A program made the translations under genes and the position numbers. From assembly GCF_900996225.1 (NCBI RefSeq), contig NZ_CAAJGL010000101.1:1-64000 (forward strand): DNA of 64,000 nucleotides. The letters run 5' to 3'. The notes beneath the pieces are model-generated. The model was not told where the DNA came from and searched no databases. It saw nothing but the letters and a program-made list of their open reading frames with translations. This DNA is from Paraburkholderia sp. BCC1884. Lineage in GTDB: Bacteria; Pseudomonadota; Gammaproteobacteria; Burkholderiales; Burkholderiaceae. This document shows positions 1-8,456 of the stretch, in pieces. Position 1 is the stretch's first letter; each line of letters begins with the position of its first letter.

Positions 1-329
1 GCATCGACCTTCAGTTGAGGCGTCGTGACCGGCACCACGATAATCGCCTTCACGCCCATACGGGCCGCCGACAGCGCCACGCCCTGCGCATGATTGCCCG
101 CCGACGCCGTAATCACGCCACGCGCCAGCGCCTCGGCCGGAATGTGCGCCATCTTGTTGTACGCGCCGCGCACCTTGAAGGAGAACACCGGCTGGTTGTC
201 CTCGCGCTTCAGATACACCGGATTGCGCAGCCGGGCCGACAGATTCGGCGCGCGTTCGAGTTCGGTCTCGCGCGCCACGTCGTAGACGCGCGCGGTCAGG
301 GTTTTCTTCAGGTAGTCGTGGGAGGCCAT
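1..329 (-). CDS. ilvA: Threonine ammonia-lyase, biosynthetic (N-terminal part)
   Basis: Only the first 109 codons lie in the window; the gene continues beyond position 1. The translation starts MASHDYLKKTLTARVYDVA and contains the PLP-lysine region SFKVRGAYNKM and the Ser/Asn-rich phosphate region TASAGNHAQGVALSA, both typical of fold-type II PLP enzymes. The enzyme deaminates threonine to 2-oxobutyrate, the first step of isoleucine synthesis in the cytoplasm. The start ATG (327-329 on the complement) fits the usual N-terminus of proteobacterial IlvA. The C-terminal regulatory ACT domains that would confirm the biosynthetic form are outside the window, so the biosynthetic assignment rests on N-terminal similarity. 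It is transcribed divergently from the large dehydrogenase gene. Confidence 0.93.
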   Translation of the reverse strand, partial: MASHDYLKKTLTARVYDVARETELERAPNLSARLRNPVYLKREDNQPVFSFKVRGAYNKMAHIPAEALARGVITASAGNHAQGVALSAARMGVKAIIVVPVTTPQLKVD

Positions 330-832
330 GCGGGTAGCGCGGTGCGCTCAATGAGACGGGAAAGGGTCAATGATAGCGCCAACGGCACGCGCTCAGGCCT
401 TCGCCCGCTGCATCGCTATCGTGTCGTCAAGTGCCGCCCGACCGTTCGGTCGGACATCCTGTCAATCTAGCCGGGCGCCCGATTTCGCCAGAAAACGCTC
501 AAACCCGCGCCTTTGCTTCGATTTCAACCGCGAACGCGTGGCGGAATCATGCGGTAGAATTCCATTTTGGAATGAGGATCGGAAGATGCACTGGCAGCCT
601 CGGATCGCCCACCTGATGCCCGTCCCGCGTGAGTCTTGCCCCGCGGCGGAGCGTCACGTCCGCCATGCACGATCGTGTAGCTAGCTCCGAGTGCCGCGAA
701 GCGACTGATGTGGGTCAGGCCGTCAGTCGTGCTTCGCTCCCCTAGAAGATTTCCAGCATTGCGCCCCACGCGCACCGTTAGCCGACGCCTCATCGACGAG
801 CGCGCCGGGCTGACCTACCGAGTCGTCCGACT
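330..832. other. 503-bp divergent intergenic region
   Basis: This gap separates the starts of ilvA and the large dehydrogenase gene, so it should hold both promoters. The only clear structure is the inverted repeat at 559-573, listed separately. No convincing sigma-70 promoter pair, small gene or known riboswitch was recognised. Short reading frames here lack a ribosome-binding site and family resemblance. Confidence 0.6.
559..573. promoter_or_regulatory. Perfect inverted repeat, candidate operator
   Basis: ATTCCA-TTT-TGGAAT is a perfect 6-bp inverted repeat with a 3-bp spacer. It lies about 260 bp upstream of the dehydrogenase start and 230 bp upstream of the ilvA start. Its size and symmetry fit a dimeric regulator, and TGGAA/TTCCA half-sites recall IclR-type operators, but the regulator is not known. 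Confidence 0.4.
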
Positions 833-3800
833 ATGAACGCACCTCAAGTTTTCGATCCGCACGGTGCCGCCGCTACGGTGGCCGCCGATCCCGAAGCGCG
901 TCTGCGCGAAATTCCCTATAACTACACGTCGTTCTCCGACCGCGAAATCGTCATCCGGCTGCTAGGCGACGACGCCTGGGCGGCACTCGCCGAATTGCGC
1001 GCGGAACGCCGCACCGGCCGCTCGGCCCGCATGCTGTACGAAGTGCTGGGCGATATCTGGGTGGTGCGTCGCAATCCGTATCTGCAGGACGATCTGCTCG
1101 ACAACCCGAAGCGCCGCGCGATGTTGATCGAAGCGCTGCATCACCGTTTGTCGGAAATCGAAAAGCGCCGTCGTGCCGATCTGGTCGCCCACGGCGACGA
1201 AGCCGGCGTGGACCGTGCCGCGCGCGTCGAAACACTGGTGCAGGCCGCGCGCCGCGCCGTCGACGAATTCGCGAGCGAGTTCCAGAAAACCTATGATCTG
1301 CGCCGTCGCGCGACCAAGGTGCTGGGCAAGGTCACGGAAAAAGACAACATCAAGTTCGACGGTTTGTCGCGCGTCTCGCACGTCACCGACGCGACCGACT
1401 GGCGCGTCGAATATCCGTTCGTGGTGCTGACGCCGGACACCGAGGCCGAGATCGCCGGCATGATCAAGGCGTGTTTCGAGCTGGGGCTGACCGTAATTCC
1501 GCGCGGCGGCGGCACGGGCTACACGGGCGGCGCGGTGCCGCTCACGCCGTTCTCGGCCGTCATCAACACGGAAAAGCTCGAACAGCTCGGCGCGGTCGAG
1601 ATGACCGAATTGCCGGGCGTGGATCGCAAGGTCGCGACGATTTTCTCCGGCGCGGGCGTGGTCACGCGTCGCGTGACGGAAGCGGCCGAGCAGGCCGGCT
1701 TCGTGTTCGCGGTCGATCCGACCTCGCTGGATGCGTCCTGCGTCGGCGGCAATGTCGCGATGAACGCGGGTGGCAAGAAGGCGGTGTTGTGGGGCACGGC
1801 GCTCGACAACCTCGCCTGGTGGCGCATGGTCGACCCGGAAGGGAACTGGCTCGAAGTCACGCGCCTCGACCACAACATGGGCAAGATTCACGATATCGAA
1901 GTGGCCCGCTTCGAACTGAAATGGTTCGACGGCAACTACGCGCCGGGCGAAAAGCTGCTGCGCACCGAATCGCTCGACATCAAGGGCCGCGTGTTCCGCA
2001 AGGAAGGCCTCGGCAAGGACGTCACCGACAAATTCCTCGCCGGCCTGCCAGGCGTACAGAAAGAAGGCTGCGACGGGCTGATCACGTCGGCGCGCTGGGT
2101 GCTGCACAAGATGCCGGCGCACACGCGGACCGTCTGCCTCGAATTCTTCGGTCAGGCGCGCGACGCGATTCCGAGCATCGTCGAAATCAAGGACTACCTG
2201 TTCGAAACGTCGAAGCAGGGCGGGGCGATTCTGGCGGGTCTGGAGCATCTGGACGAGCGCTATCTGCGCGCCGTCGGCTACGCGACCAAGAGCAAGCGCA
2301 ACGCGTTTCCGAAGATGGTGCTGATCGGCGACATCGTCGGCGACGATGCGGATGCGGTCGCGCAAGCCACTTCGGAAGTGGTGCGCATGGCCAACGGCAA
2401 GAGCGGCGAAGGTTTCGTCGCGGTCAACGCCGAGGCGCGCAAACGTTTCTGGCTCGACCGCAGCCGCACCGCCGCGATCGCCAAGCACACCAACGCGTTC
2501 AAGATCAACGAAGACGTGGTGATCCCGCTCAATCGCATGGGCGAGTACACGGACGGCATCGAGCGTATCAACATCGAGCTGTCGATCAAGAACAAGCTGC
2601 AACTGGTCGACGCGCTCGAAGCGTTCTTCAGGGCCGGCAAGCTGCCGCTCGGCAAGAGCGACGACGCCAATGAAATTCCGAGCGCCGAATTGCTCGAAGA
2701 TCGCGTGCAACAGGCGCTCGATCTGCTGAAGCGCGTGCGCACGCGCTGGGAGTTCCTGCGCGACAAGCTGGATCTGTCGCTGCGTGAAGCGCAACACTAC
2801 CTGGTCGGTCTCGGCTACGAAGCGCTGGCGGAGAAGTTCGCCGACCGCGTGGATGCGCAACCGGGCGCGAACGTGTTCCACGTCACGCAGGACCGCACGA
2901 TCCGCGTCTCGTGGAAGCAGGAAATCCGCGCCGAACTGCGGCAGATTTTCAACGGCGGCGAGTTCAAGCCGATCCTCGACGAAGCTCAGGCGATCCATAA
3001 GCAGGTGCTGCGTGGTCGCGTGTTCGTCGCGCTGCACATGCACGCGGGCGACGGCAACGTCCACACCAACCTGCCGGTCAACTCCGACAACTACGAGATG
3101 CTGCAGGACGCCCACAAGGCGGTCGCACGCATCATGAAGCTGGCGCGTTCGCTCGACGGCGTGATTTCCGGCGAGCACGGCATCGGCATCACCAAGCTCG
3201 AATTCCTGACCGAAGACGAGATCGCCGAATTCCGCCAGTACAAGCAGCGCGTCGATCCGCATGGCCGCTTCAACGCGGGCAAGCTGCTCGAAGGCGCCGA
3301 CCTGCGCAACGCCTATACGCCGAGCTTCGGCCTGATGGGCTATGAATCGCTGATCATGCAGCAGTCCGATATCGGCGCGATTTCCGAGTCGATCAAGGAC
3401 TGCCTGCGCTGCGGCAAGTGCAAGCCGGTGTGCGCCACGCACGTGCCGCGCGCGAACCTGCTGTACAGCCCGCGCAACAAGATTCTCGCCACTTCGCTGC
3501 TGGTCGAGGCGTTCCTGTACGAAGAGCAGACCCGCCGCGGCGTGTCGATCAAGCACTGGGACGAGTTTAACGACGTCGCCGATCACTGCACGGTGTGTCA
3601 CAAGTGCGTGACGCCGTGTCCGGTGAAGATCGACTTCGGCGACGTGACCATGAACATGCGCAACCTGCTGCGCAAAATGGGCAAGAAGAAGTTCAATGCG
3701 GGCAACGCGGCCGGCATGTTCTTCCTCAACGCGACCAATCCGCAGACCATCAACCTCGCGCGCACCGCGATGATGGGCGTCGGCTACAAGGCGCAGCGCC

Positions 3801-4927
3801 TCGGCAACGAAGTGCTGAAGAAGTTCGCGAAGAAGCAGACGGCGCACCCGCCGGCAACGGTCGGCAAGCCGCCGGTCACGCAGCAGGTGATCCACTTCAT
3901 GAACAAGAAGATGCCGGGCAATCTGCCGAAGAAAACCGCGCGCGCTTTGCTCGATATCGAGGACAACAAGATCGTCCCGATCATCCGCAATCCGAAGACG
4001 ACCACGGCCGATACCGAAGCGGTGTTCTACTTCCCGGGCTGCGGCTCCGAGCGGCTGTTTTCGCAAGTCGGTCTCGCCACGCAAGCCATGCTGTGGGAAG
4101 CGGGCGTGCAAACGGTGCTGCCGCCGGGTTATCTGTGCTGCGGTTACCCGCAGCGCGGCTCGGGCCAGTTCGACAAGGCCGAGCAGATCGTCACGGATAA
4201 CCGCGTGCTGTTCCACCGCGTCGCCAATACGCTGAACTATCTCGACATCAAGACGGTGGTGGTGTCGTGCGGCACGTGCTACGACCAACTGGCCGGCTAC
4301 GAATTCGACAAGATCTTCCCGGGCTGCCGGATCATCGACATCCACGAATTCCTGCTCGAGAAGGGCATGAAGCTCGAAGGCGTGAACGGCGTGCGCTACA
4401 TGTATCACGATCCTTGCCACACGCCGATCAAGACGATGGACCCGGTCAAGCTGGTCAATCAGCTGATGGGTTCGGAGAAAGACGGCTACAAGATCGAGAA
4501 GAACGATCGTTGCTGTGGCGAATCCGGCACACTCGCGGTGACGCGTCCCGACATCTCGACGCAGGTGCGTTTCCGCAAGGAAGAAGAGCTGCGCAAGGGC
4601 GCGGCCAAGCTGCGTGGTATTCCGCTGCTGGCCGAAGCTGGCGCAAACGGGATCAACCCGGCCAATGCGTCGGCGGGTTCGGCGGGTGCGCCGAACGGCT
4701 CCGTGCTCAAGGCCGGCGACGGTCCGCAGCCGAAGGGCGCCACCGACGTGAAGATCCTCACGAGCTGCCCGTCCTGCCTGCAAGGTCTGTCGCGCTTCAA
4801 CGAAGACGCGGGCATCGAGGCGGACTACATCGTCGTCGAGATGGCACGTCACGTGCTCGGTGAAAACTGGATGGTCGACTACGTGCAACGTGCGAACAAT
4901 GGCGGAATCGAGCGCGTGCTGGTTTAA
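833..4927 (+). CDS. DUF3683 FAD-binding oxidoreductase with FeS and CCG domains
   Basis: A 1364-residue protein that joins what are usually separate subunits of glycolate or D-lactate dehydrogenases. In order: a DUF3683-type N-terminus (about 1-110), a PCMH-type FAD domain (about 185-400, with PRGGGTGYTGGAVPL and CVGGNVAMNAGGKKA), a FAD-oxidase C-terminal domain (to about 830, with HMHAGDGNVHTNLPV and GEHGIG), two 4Fe-4S clusters (CLRCGKCKPVC near 857, CTVCHKCVTPCPVK near 919), and two CCG domains (PGCG near 1067 and CCGYP near 1102; CCGESG near 1227). The layout predicts oxidation of a 2-hydroxy acid with electrons passed through FeS centres to a quinone or cytochrome. The substrate cannot be read from the sequence. 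It is probably cotranscribed with the HIT gene 34 bp downstream. Confidence 0.9.
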   Translation: MNAPQVFDPHGAAATVAADPEARLREIPYNYTSFSDREIVIRLLGDDAWAALAELRAERRTGRSARMLYEVLGDIWVVRRNPYLQDDLLDNPKRRAMLIEALHHRLSEIEKRRRADLVAHGDEAGVDRAARVETLVQAARRAVDEFASEFQKTYDLRRRATKVLGKVTEKDNIKFDGLSRVSHVTDATDWRVEYPFVVLTPDTEAEIAGMIKACFELGLTVIPRGGGTGYTGGAVPLTPFSAVINTEKLEQLGAVEMTELPGVDRKVATIFSGAGVVTRRVTEAAEQAGFVFAVDPTSLDASCVGGNVAMNAGGKKAVLWGTALDNLAWWRMVDPEGNWLEVTRLDHNMGKIHDIEVARFELKWFDGNYAPGEKLLRTESLDIKGRVFRKEGLGKDVTDKFLAGLPGVQKEGCDGLITSARWVLHKMPAHTRTVCLEFFGQARDAIPSIVEIKDYLFETSKQGGAILAGLEHLDERYLRAVGYATKSKRNAFPKMVLIGDIVGDDADAVAQATSEVVRMANGKSGEGFVAVNAEARKRFWLDRSRTAAIAKHTNAFKINEDVVIPLNRMGEYTDGIERINIELSIKNKLQLVDALEAFFRAGKLPLGKSDDANEIPSAELLEDRVQQALDLLKRVRTRWEFLRDKLDLSLREAQHYLVGLGYEALAEKFADRVDAQPGANVFHVTQDRTIRVSWKQEIRAELRQIFNGGEFKPILDEAQAIHKQVLRGRVFVALHMHAGDGNVHTNLPVNSDNYEMLQDAHKAVARIMKLARSLDGVISGEHGIGITKLEFLTEDEIAEFRQYKQRVDPHGRFNAGKLLEGADLRNAYTPSFGLMGYESLIMQQSDIGAISESIKDCLRCGKCKPVCATHVPRANLLYSPRNKILATSLLVEAFLYEEQTRRGVSIKHWDEFNDVADHCTVCHKCVTPCPVKIDFGDVTMNMRNLLRKMGKKKFNAGNAAGMFFLNATNPQTINLARTAMMGVGYKAQRLGNEVLKKFAKKQTAHPPATVGKPPVTQQVIHFMNKKMPGNLPKKTARALLDIEDNKIVPIIRNPKTTTADTEAVFYFPGCGSERLFSQVGLATQAMLWEAGVQTVLPPGYLCCGYPQRGSGQFDKAEQIVTDNRVLFHRVANTLNYLDIKTVVVSCGTCYDQLAGYEFDKIFPGCRIIDIHEFLLEKGMKLEGVNGVRYMYHDPCHTPIKTMDPVKLVNQLMGSEKDGYKIEKNDRCCGESGTLAVTRPDISTQVRFRKEEELRKGAAKLRGIPLLAEAGANGINPANASAGSAGAPNGSVLKAGDGPQPKGATDVKILTSCPSCLQGLSRFNEDAGIEADYIVVEMARHVLGENWMVDYVQRANNGGIERVLV

Positions 4928-4961
4928 TGGCACGACTGACGATTTTTGCCTGAGGACGACG

Positions 4962-5390
4962 ATGGATTGCGTTTTTTGCCGTGAAGATGGCGGTGATGTG
5001 CTGTGGCAGGACGACACCTTGCGCGTCGTCCTCGCCGACGAACACGATTACCCCGGTTTTTGCCGCGTGATCTGGAATAGCCACGTCGCCGAGTTCTCCG
5101 ACCTCGGCGAGAGCGAGCGAGATCGTGTGATGAAGGCGGTGTATGCAGTTGAGCGCGCGATCCGGCGCATCCTTCAGCCGGTCAAGGTGAACCTGGCGAG
5201 CCTTGGCAACCAGGTTCCGCACGTGCACTGGCACGTGATTCCGCGTTTTTCGAACGACGCCCATTTCCCGCTGCCCATCTGGGCGCCGCGCCAGCGCACG
5301 GTGTCCGAAGCCATGCTGTCGTCACGCCGCGCGCAAGCCACCTTGCTGCGCGAAGCCGTGCGGCAAGAAATCGAACAAGCTTTAGGTTGA
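4962..5390 (+). CDS. HIT family protein (histidine triad)
   Basis: A 142-residue protein with the histidine-triad signature HVHWHVIPR at residues 87-95 and an N-terminal CVFC pair. HIT proteins are nucleotide hydrolases or transferases acting on dinucleoside polyphosphates or nucleoside phosphoramidates; the exact substrate is unknown here. The reading frame is open further upstream, but the ATG at 4962 follows TGAGGA at 4951-4956 and gives the family's usual N-terminus, so the longer form overlapping the preceding gene is unlikely. DUF971 follows after 7 bp, suggesting one transcript. Confidence 0.88.
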   Translation: MDCVFCREDGGDVLWQDDTLRVVLADEHDYPGFCRVIWNSHVAEFSDLGESERDRVMKAVYAVERAIRRILQPVKVNLASLGNQVPHVHWHVIPRFSNDAHFPLPIWAPRQRTVSEAMLSSRRAQATLLREAVRQEIEQALG

Positions 5391-5397
5391 GGCCAAC

Positions 5398-5811
5398 ATG
5401 AGCGGACTGACTCCCGATACCCCGGTGCCGACCGGGGTCGTCGTGCATTCCAAATCCCGTGTGCTCGAATTGCAGTACGCAAACGGCGAATCGTATCGCC
5501 TGCCGTTCGAACTGCTGCGGGTGTATTCGCCGTCGGCGGAAGTGCAGGGGCACGGGCCTGGCCAGGAAACGCTGCAAACGGGCAAGCGCGAAGTGACGAT
5601 CACGATGATCGAGGGCGTCGGCAATTACGCGATCCAGCCCACTTTCTCCGACGGACACGCCACCGGCATCTATTCGTGGGACTTGCTACACGACCTGGCG
5701 CTGCGCCAGGACGATCTCTGGCGCGACTATCTGGCCAGACTGCAGGCGGCCGGCGTCGACCGCGATACGCCGATGGTTGCCGCCGGTGCTGCGCATGGCC
5801 ACTGTCACTGA
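5398..5811 (+). CDS. DUF971 (GBBH-like) domain protein
   Basis: A 137-residue protein with the conserved LQYANGESYRLPFELLRVYSP core, and YSWDLLHDLA further on, typical of DUF971/gamma-butyrobetaine hydroxylase-like N-terminal domains. The domain is related to a zinc-binding module also found in some Fe-S carriers. This copy stands alone and its biochemical role is not established. In beta-proteobacteria it is often found just upstream of ubiE, as here (66 bp). Confidence 0.85.
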   Translation: MSGLTPDTPVPTGVVVHSKSRVLELQYANGESYRLPFELLRVYSPSAEVQGHGPGQETLQTGKREVTITMIEGVGNYAIQPTFSDGHATGIYSWDLLHDLALRQDDLWRDYLARLQAAGVDRDTPMVAAGAAHGHCH

Positions 5812-5877
5812 TACGATTCGCCCCGGTCGCCGCCTGATGCGGCGCAACATTTCAGAATACGCGAAAGGACAAGCGCG

Positions 5878-6609
5878 ATGAGCAAAACCCACTTCGGCTT
5901 TCAATCGGTCGACGAACAGGACAAAGCGCAGAAGGTGGCCGGCGTGTTCCACTCGGTTGCCGCTAACTACGACTTGATGAACGACCTGATGTCGGGCGGG
6001 ATGCACCGGGCGTGGAAGATGTTCACGGTCGCTCAGGCCAACGTGCGGCCGGGCTACAAGGTGCTCGACATCGCCGGCGGCACGGGCGATCTGTCGAAAG
6101 CCTTCGCGAAGCGGGCGGGCGAAACGGGCGAAGTCTGGCACACCGACATCAATGAATCGATGCTGCGCGTGGGCCGCGACCGCTTGCTGGACAAGGGCGT
6201 CATCACCCCGGCGCTGCTCTGCGACGCCGAGAAGATTCCCTTTCCGGACAACTACTTCGACGTGGTCACGGTGGCATTCGGCCTGCGCAACATGACGCAC
6301 AAGGATGTCGCGCTAGCGGAAATGCGACGCGTGCTGAAGCCGGCGGGGCGTTTGCTGGTGCTGGAGTTTTCGAAGGTGTGGGACCCACTCAAAAAGGCCT
6401 ACGACGTCTATTCTTTTAAGGTGTTGCCGTGGTTGGGCGAACGCTTCGCGAAGGACGCCGAGAGCTATCAATACCTGGCCGAATCGATCCGGATGCACCC
6501 GGACCAGGAAACTTTAAAAACAATGATGGAACAAGCTGGCCTGGACGGCGTCAAATATTACAATTTGTCAGCTGGCGTGGTAGCTTTACATGTGGGGACC
6601 AAGTACTAG
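5878..6609 (+). CDS. ubiE: Ubiquinone/menaquinone C-methyltransferase
   Basis: A 243-residue SAM-dependent methyltransferase for the C-methylation step of ubiquinone (and demethylmenaquinone) synthesis in the cytoplasm. The SAM motif I DIAGGTGDLS (about 63-72), LLCDAEKIPFPDNYFDVVT and FGLRNMTHKDVALAEMRRVL are all characteristic of UbiE. Length matches the family. The ATG follows GAAAGGA at 5861-5867. UbiJ and UbiB, both needed for aerobic ubiquinone synthesis, are encoded just downstream. Confidence 0.97.
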   Translation: MSKTHFGFQSVDEQDKAQKVAGVFHSVAANYDLMNDLMSGGMHRAWKMFTVAQANVRPGYKVLDIAGGTGDLSKAFAKRAGETGEVWHTDINESMLRVGRDRLLDKGVITPALLCDAEKIPFPDNYFDVVTVAFGLRNMTHKDVALAEMRRVLKPAGRLLVLEFSKVWDPLKKAYDVYSFKVLPWLGERFAKDAESYQYLAESIRMHPDQETLKTMMEQAGLDGVKYYNLSAGVVALHVGTKY

Positions 6610-6647
6610 GGTTCCTAACCCATCGATTTTTAAAGGAAAGTACGAAA

Positions 6648-7643
6648 ATGTCCGATTCAAATGTGTTATCTCCCCGTAAGGTTGGGCGGTCTCTGGTGAG
6701 AAGAATCGGACTGATCGCGATGGTCGGTCTGATCATGGCCGGCTCCCTCGCTTCGCTCGATGCGGAAGCTCGCCGCATGGGCGGTGGCCGTAGCTTCGGC
6801 CGTCAGTCGAATACCGTTCAGCAGCAGCATCAGACGACACCGTCGCCGTCTCCAACCAATCCGGCCATGCAGCAGCGCGCCCAGCCCGCACCGGCTCCCG
6901 CGCCGACGCCCGCCGCGCAGCCTAACCGTTCGCGCTGGCTCGGGCCGATCGCCGGTCTGGCCGCGGGTCTCGGTATTGCCGCTTTGCTGTCGCACTTCGG
7001 TCTGGGCGGCGCGTTTGCCGGCGCCATGGCCAATATCATCGTGATTGCGATCATCGCGATGATCGGTATCTGGCTGATCCGCCGTTTCATGGGACGCAAG
7101 CGCGACGCGTCGCAACCGGCCTACGCGGGCAGCGCGCCGTCGTTCAATTCGAGCGGCACGGGCTACACGCAGGAACCGGGCTACAGCGCGCCACCCACCG
7201 GCTCGTATCTCGAACCGCAAGGCAACCCGCTGAACACGCCCACGATCAATACGCCAGCCGCCGTGCCGGCCGGTTTCGATTCGGAAGCGTTTCTGCGTAA
7301 CGCCAAGGTGTACTTCGTGCGACTGCAAGCCGCATGGGACGTGGGCAACGTGGAAGACATCCGCGAATTCACCACGCCGGAAATGTTCGCCGAGGTGCGC
7401 GTGGACCTGTCTTCGCGTGGCGCCGAAACCAATCAGACCGACGTGGTGCAGTTGAACGCCGAATTGCTCGGCGTGGAGGAGCGCGCGAACGAGTACTTCG
7501 CGAGCGTGCGCTTCTCCGGCCTGATCCGCGAGGCGCCGGGCGCTGCCGCCGAGCCGTTCGTCGAAGTCTGGAACCTGTCCAAGGCGAACCGTCCTGGTGA
7601 AGGTTGGCTCCTCGCCGGCATCCAGCAAGTGGCGCAGCACTGA
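6648..7643 (+). CDS. Tim44-like domain membrane protein
   Basis: A 331-residue protein. Residues 16-40 form a hydrophobic signal or anchor segment, followed by a Pro/Ala/Gln-rich stretch (about 50-95) and a hydrophobic region with one or two membrane segments (about 98-147, including IIVIAIIAMIGIWLIRRF). The last 130 residues (from about FDSEAFLRNAKVYFVRLQAA) resemble the Tim44/MRP-L45 fold. The bacterial function is not established. The frame is open upstream into ubiE, but ATG 6648 follows AAAGGAAAG and starts the natural N-terminus. It sits inside a ubiquinone gene block, which may be coincidence or a link to membrane assembly. Confidence 0.85.
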   Translation: MSDSNVLSPRKVGRSLVRRIGLIAMVGLIMAGSLASLDAEARRMGGGRSFGRQSNTVQQQHQTTPSPSPTNPAMQQRAQPAPAPAPTPAAQPNRSRWLGPIAGLAAGLGIAALLSHFGLGGAFAGAMANIIVIAIIAMIGIWLIRRFMGRKRDASQPAYAGSAPSFNSSGTGYTQEPGYSAPPTGSYLEPQGNPLNTPTINTPAAVPAGFDSEAFLRNAKVYFVRLQAAWDVGNVEDIREFTTPEMFAEVRVDLSSRGAETNQTDVVQLNAELLGVEERANEYFASVRFSGLIREAPGAAAEPFVEVWNLSKANRPGEGWLLAGIQQVAQH

Positions 7644-7748
7644 TAGCGCGACGCCGCAGAGTCAGGGCGGTGCGGTTTGCCCTGACTTTGCACAACGCGT
7701 TGGCCGTTCGGCATAGCAGGCCGCGAAGCGAACGGACGTTACAATAGG

Positions 7749-7783
7749 AACCCGCGCGGGCACCTCGCCCGTGCGGGTTTTTT
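7749..7783 (+). terminator. Rho-independent terminator after the Tim44-like gene
   Basis: AACCCGCGCGGGC (7749-7761) and GCCCGTGCGGGTT (7767-7779) form a 13-bp stem with one G-U pair and a 5-nt loop, followed by six T. The T run ends 13 nt before the ubiJ ATG, so it could also act as an attenuator or as the ubiJ leader. Confidence 0.85.
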
Positions 7784-7796
7784 CTTGCCACTTTCA

Positions 7797-8441
7797 ATGA
7801 CCCTCGCCGCCAAGCCCTTCGCCGCTGCTGTCAATCATCTGCTCGCCCGCGAATCGTGGGCACGTGAGCGCCTCGCCCCGTACGCGGGCAAGACCGCCAG
7901 GCTGTCCTGTCCACCGGTTACGCTGATGCTGCTGGTGCAGCCCGACGGCTATCTGAGCGCGGTCGGCGAGACCGAGGCGCAACAGTTCGACGTGACCATT
8001 TCGGTGCCATCCGACGCGTTGCCGGCTTTCGTACAAGGTGGCCAGGCGGCGGTGATGAAGCACGTGAAGATCGAGGGCGACGCCGAATTCGCCACCGTGA
8101 TCGCGAAGCTCGCCGAGCATCTGCGCTGGGAGCCGGAAGAAGATCTCGCCAGATTTATCGGCGACGGTCCGGCGTGGCGGGTGGCGTCGGTGGTGCGCAC
8201 GGTCGGCGAACAGGTGCAGCGCACCGGGCGCAATCTGCTCGACACGGCCGCCGAGTATCTGCTCGACGAGAATCCGCAACTGGTGCGCCGCGCCGCGCTC
8301 GACGATTTCAACGTCGAGCTGGCTCGGACGCGCGACGCGCTGGCGCGGGTGGAAAAACGCCTCGAGCGTCTTGAACAGAAGGTCGAAGCCCGCGGCGCCG
8401 ATGCGCCGGGCGGCGCCGCCACGTCGCGCGGCACGCGCTAG
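7797..8441 (+). CDS. ubiJ: Ubiquinone biosynthesis accessory factor, SCP2 domain
   Basis: A 214-residue protein with an N-terminal SCP2 sterol-carrier domain (about 15-115) and a charged helical C-terminus (about 155-200) likely to form a coiled coil. UbiJ binds lipid and organises the soluble Ubi complex. The call is strengthened by its position between ubiE and ubiB, the usual order. A TTG at 7785 is in frame, but the ATG at 7797 is preferred because TTG falls directly after the terminator T run. No clear Shine-Dalgarno sequence precedes either start. Confidence 0.9.
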   Translation: MTLAAKPFAAAVNHLLARESWARERLAPYAGKTARLSCPPVTLMLLVQPDGYLSAVGETEAQQFDVTISVPSDALPAFVQGGQAAVMKHVKIEGDAEFATVIAKLAEHLRWEPEEDLARFIGDGPAWRVASVVRTVGEQVQRTGRNLLDTAAEYLLDENPQLVRRAALDDFNVELARTRDALARVEKRLERLEQKVEARGADAPGGAATSRGTR

Positions 8442-8456
8442 TCACCGGGCACAACT

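Noticed and set aside
575..832. A possible riboswitch or structured RNA leader before the large dehydrogenase gene
   Set aside because: Several short complementary segments exist, but no known riboswitch consensus was recognised and no start of transcription is known.
962..5017. A 1351-codon open frame antisense to the large dehydrogenase gene
   Set aside because: In GC-rich DNA the complement of a strongly biased gene stays open. Its translation is Arg/His/Val-rich without any recognised domain, while the plus strand has clear flavin and FeS motifs.
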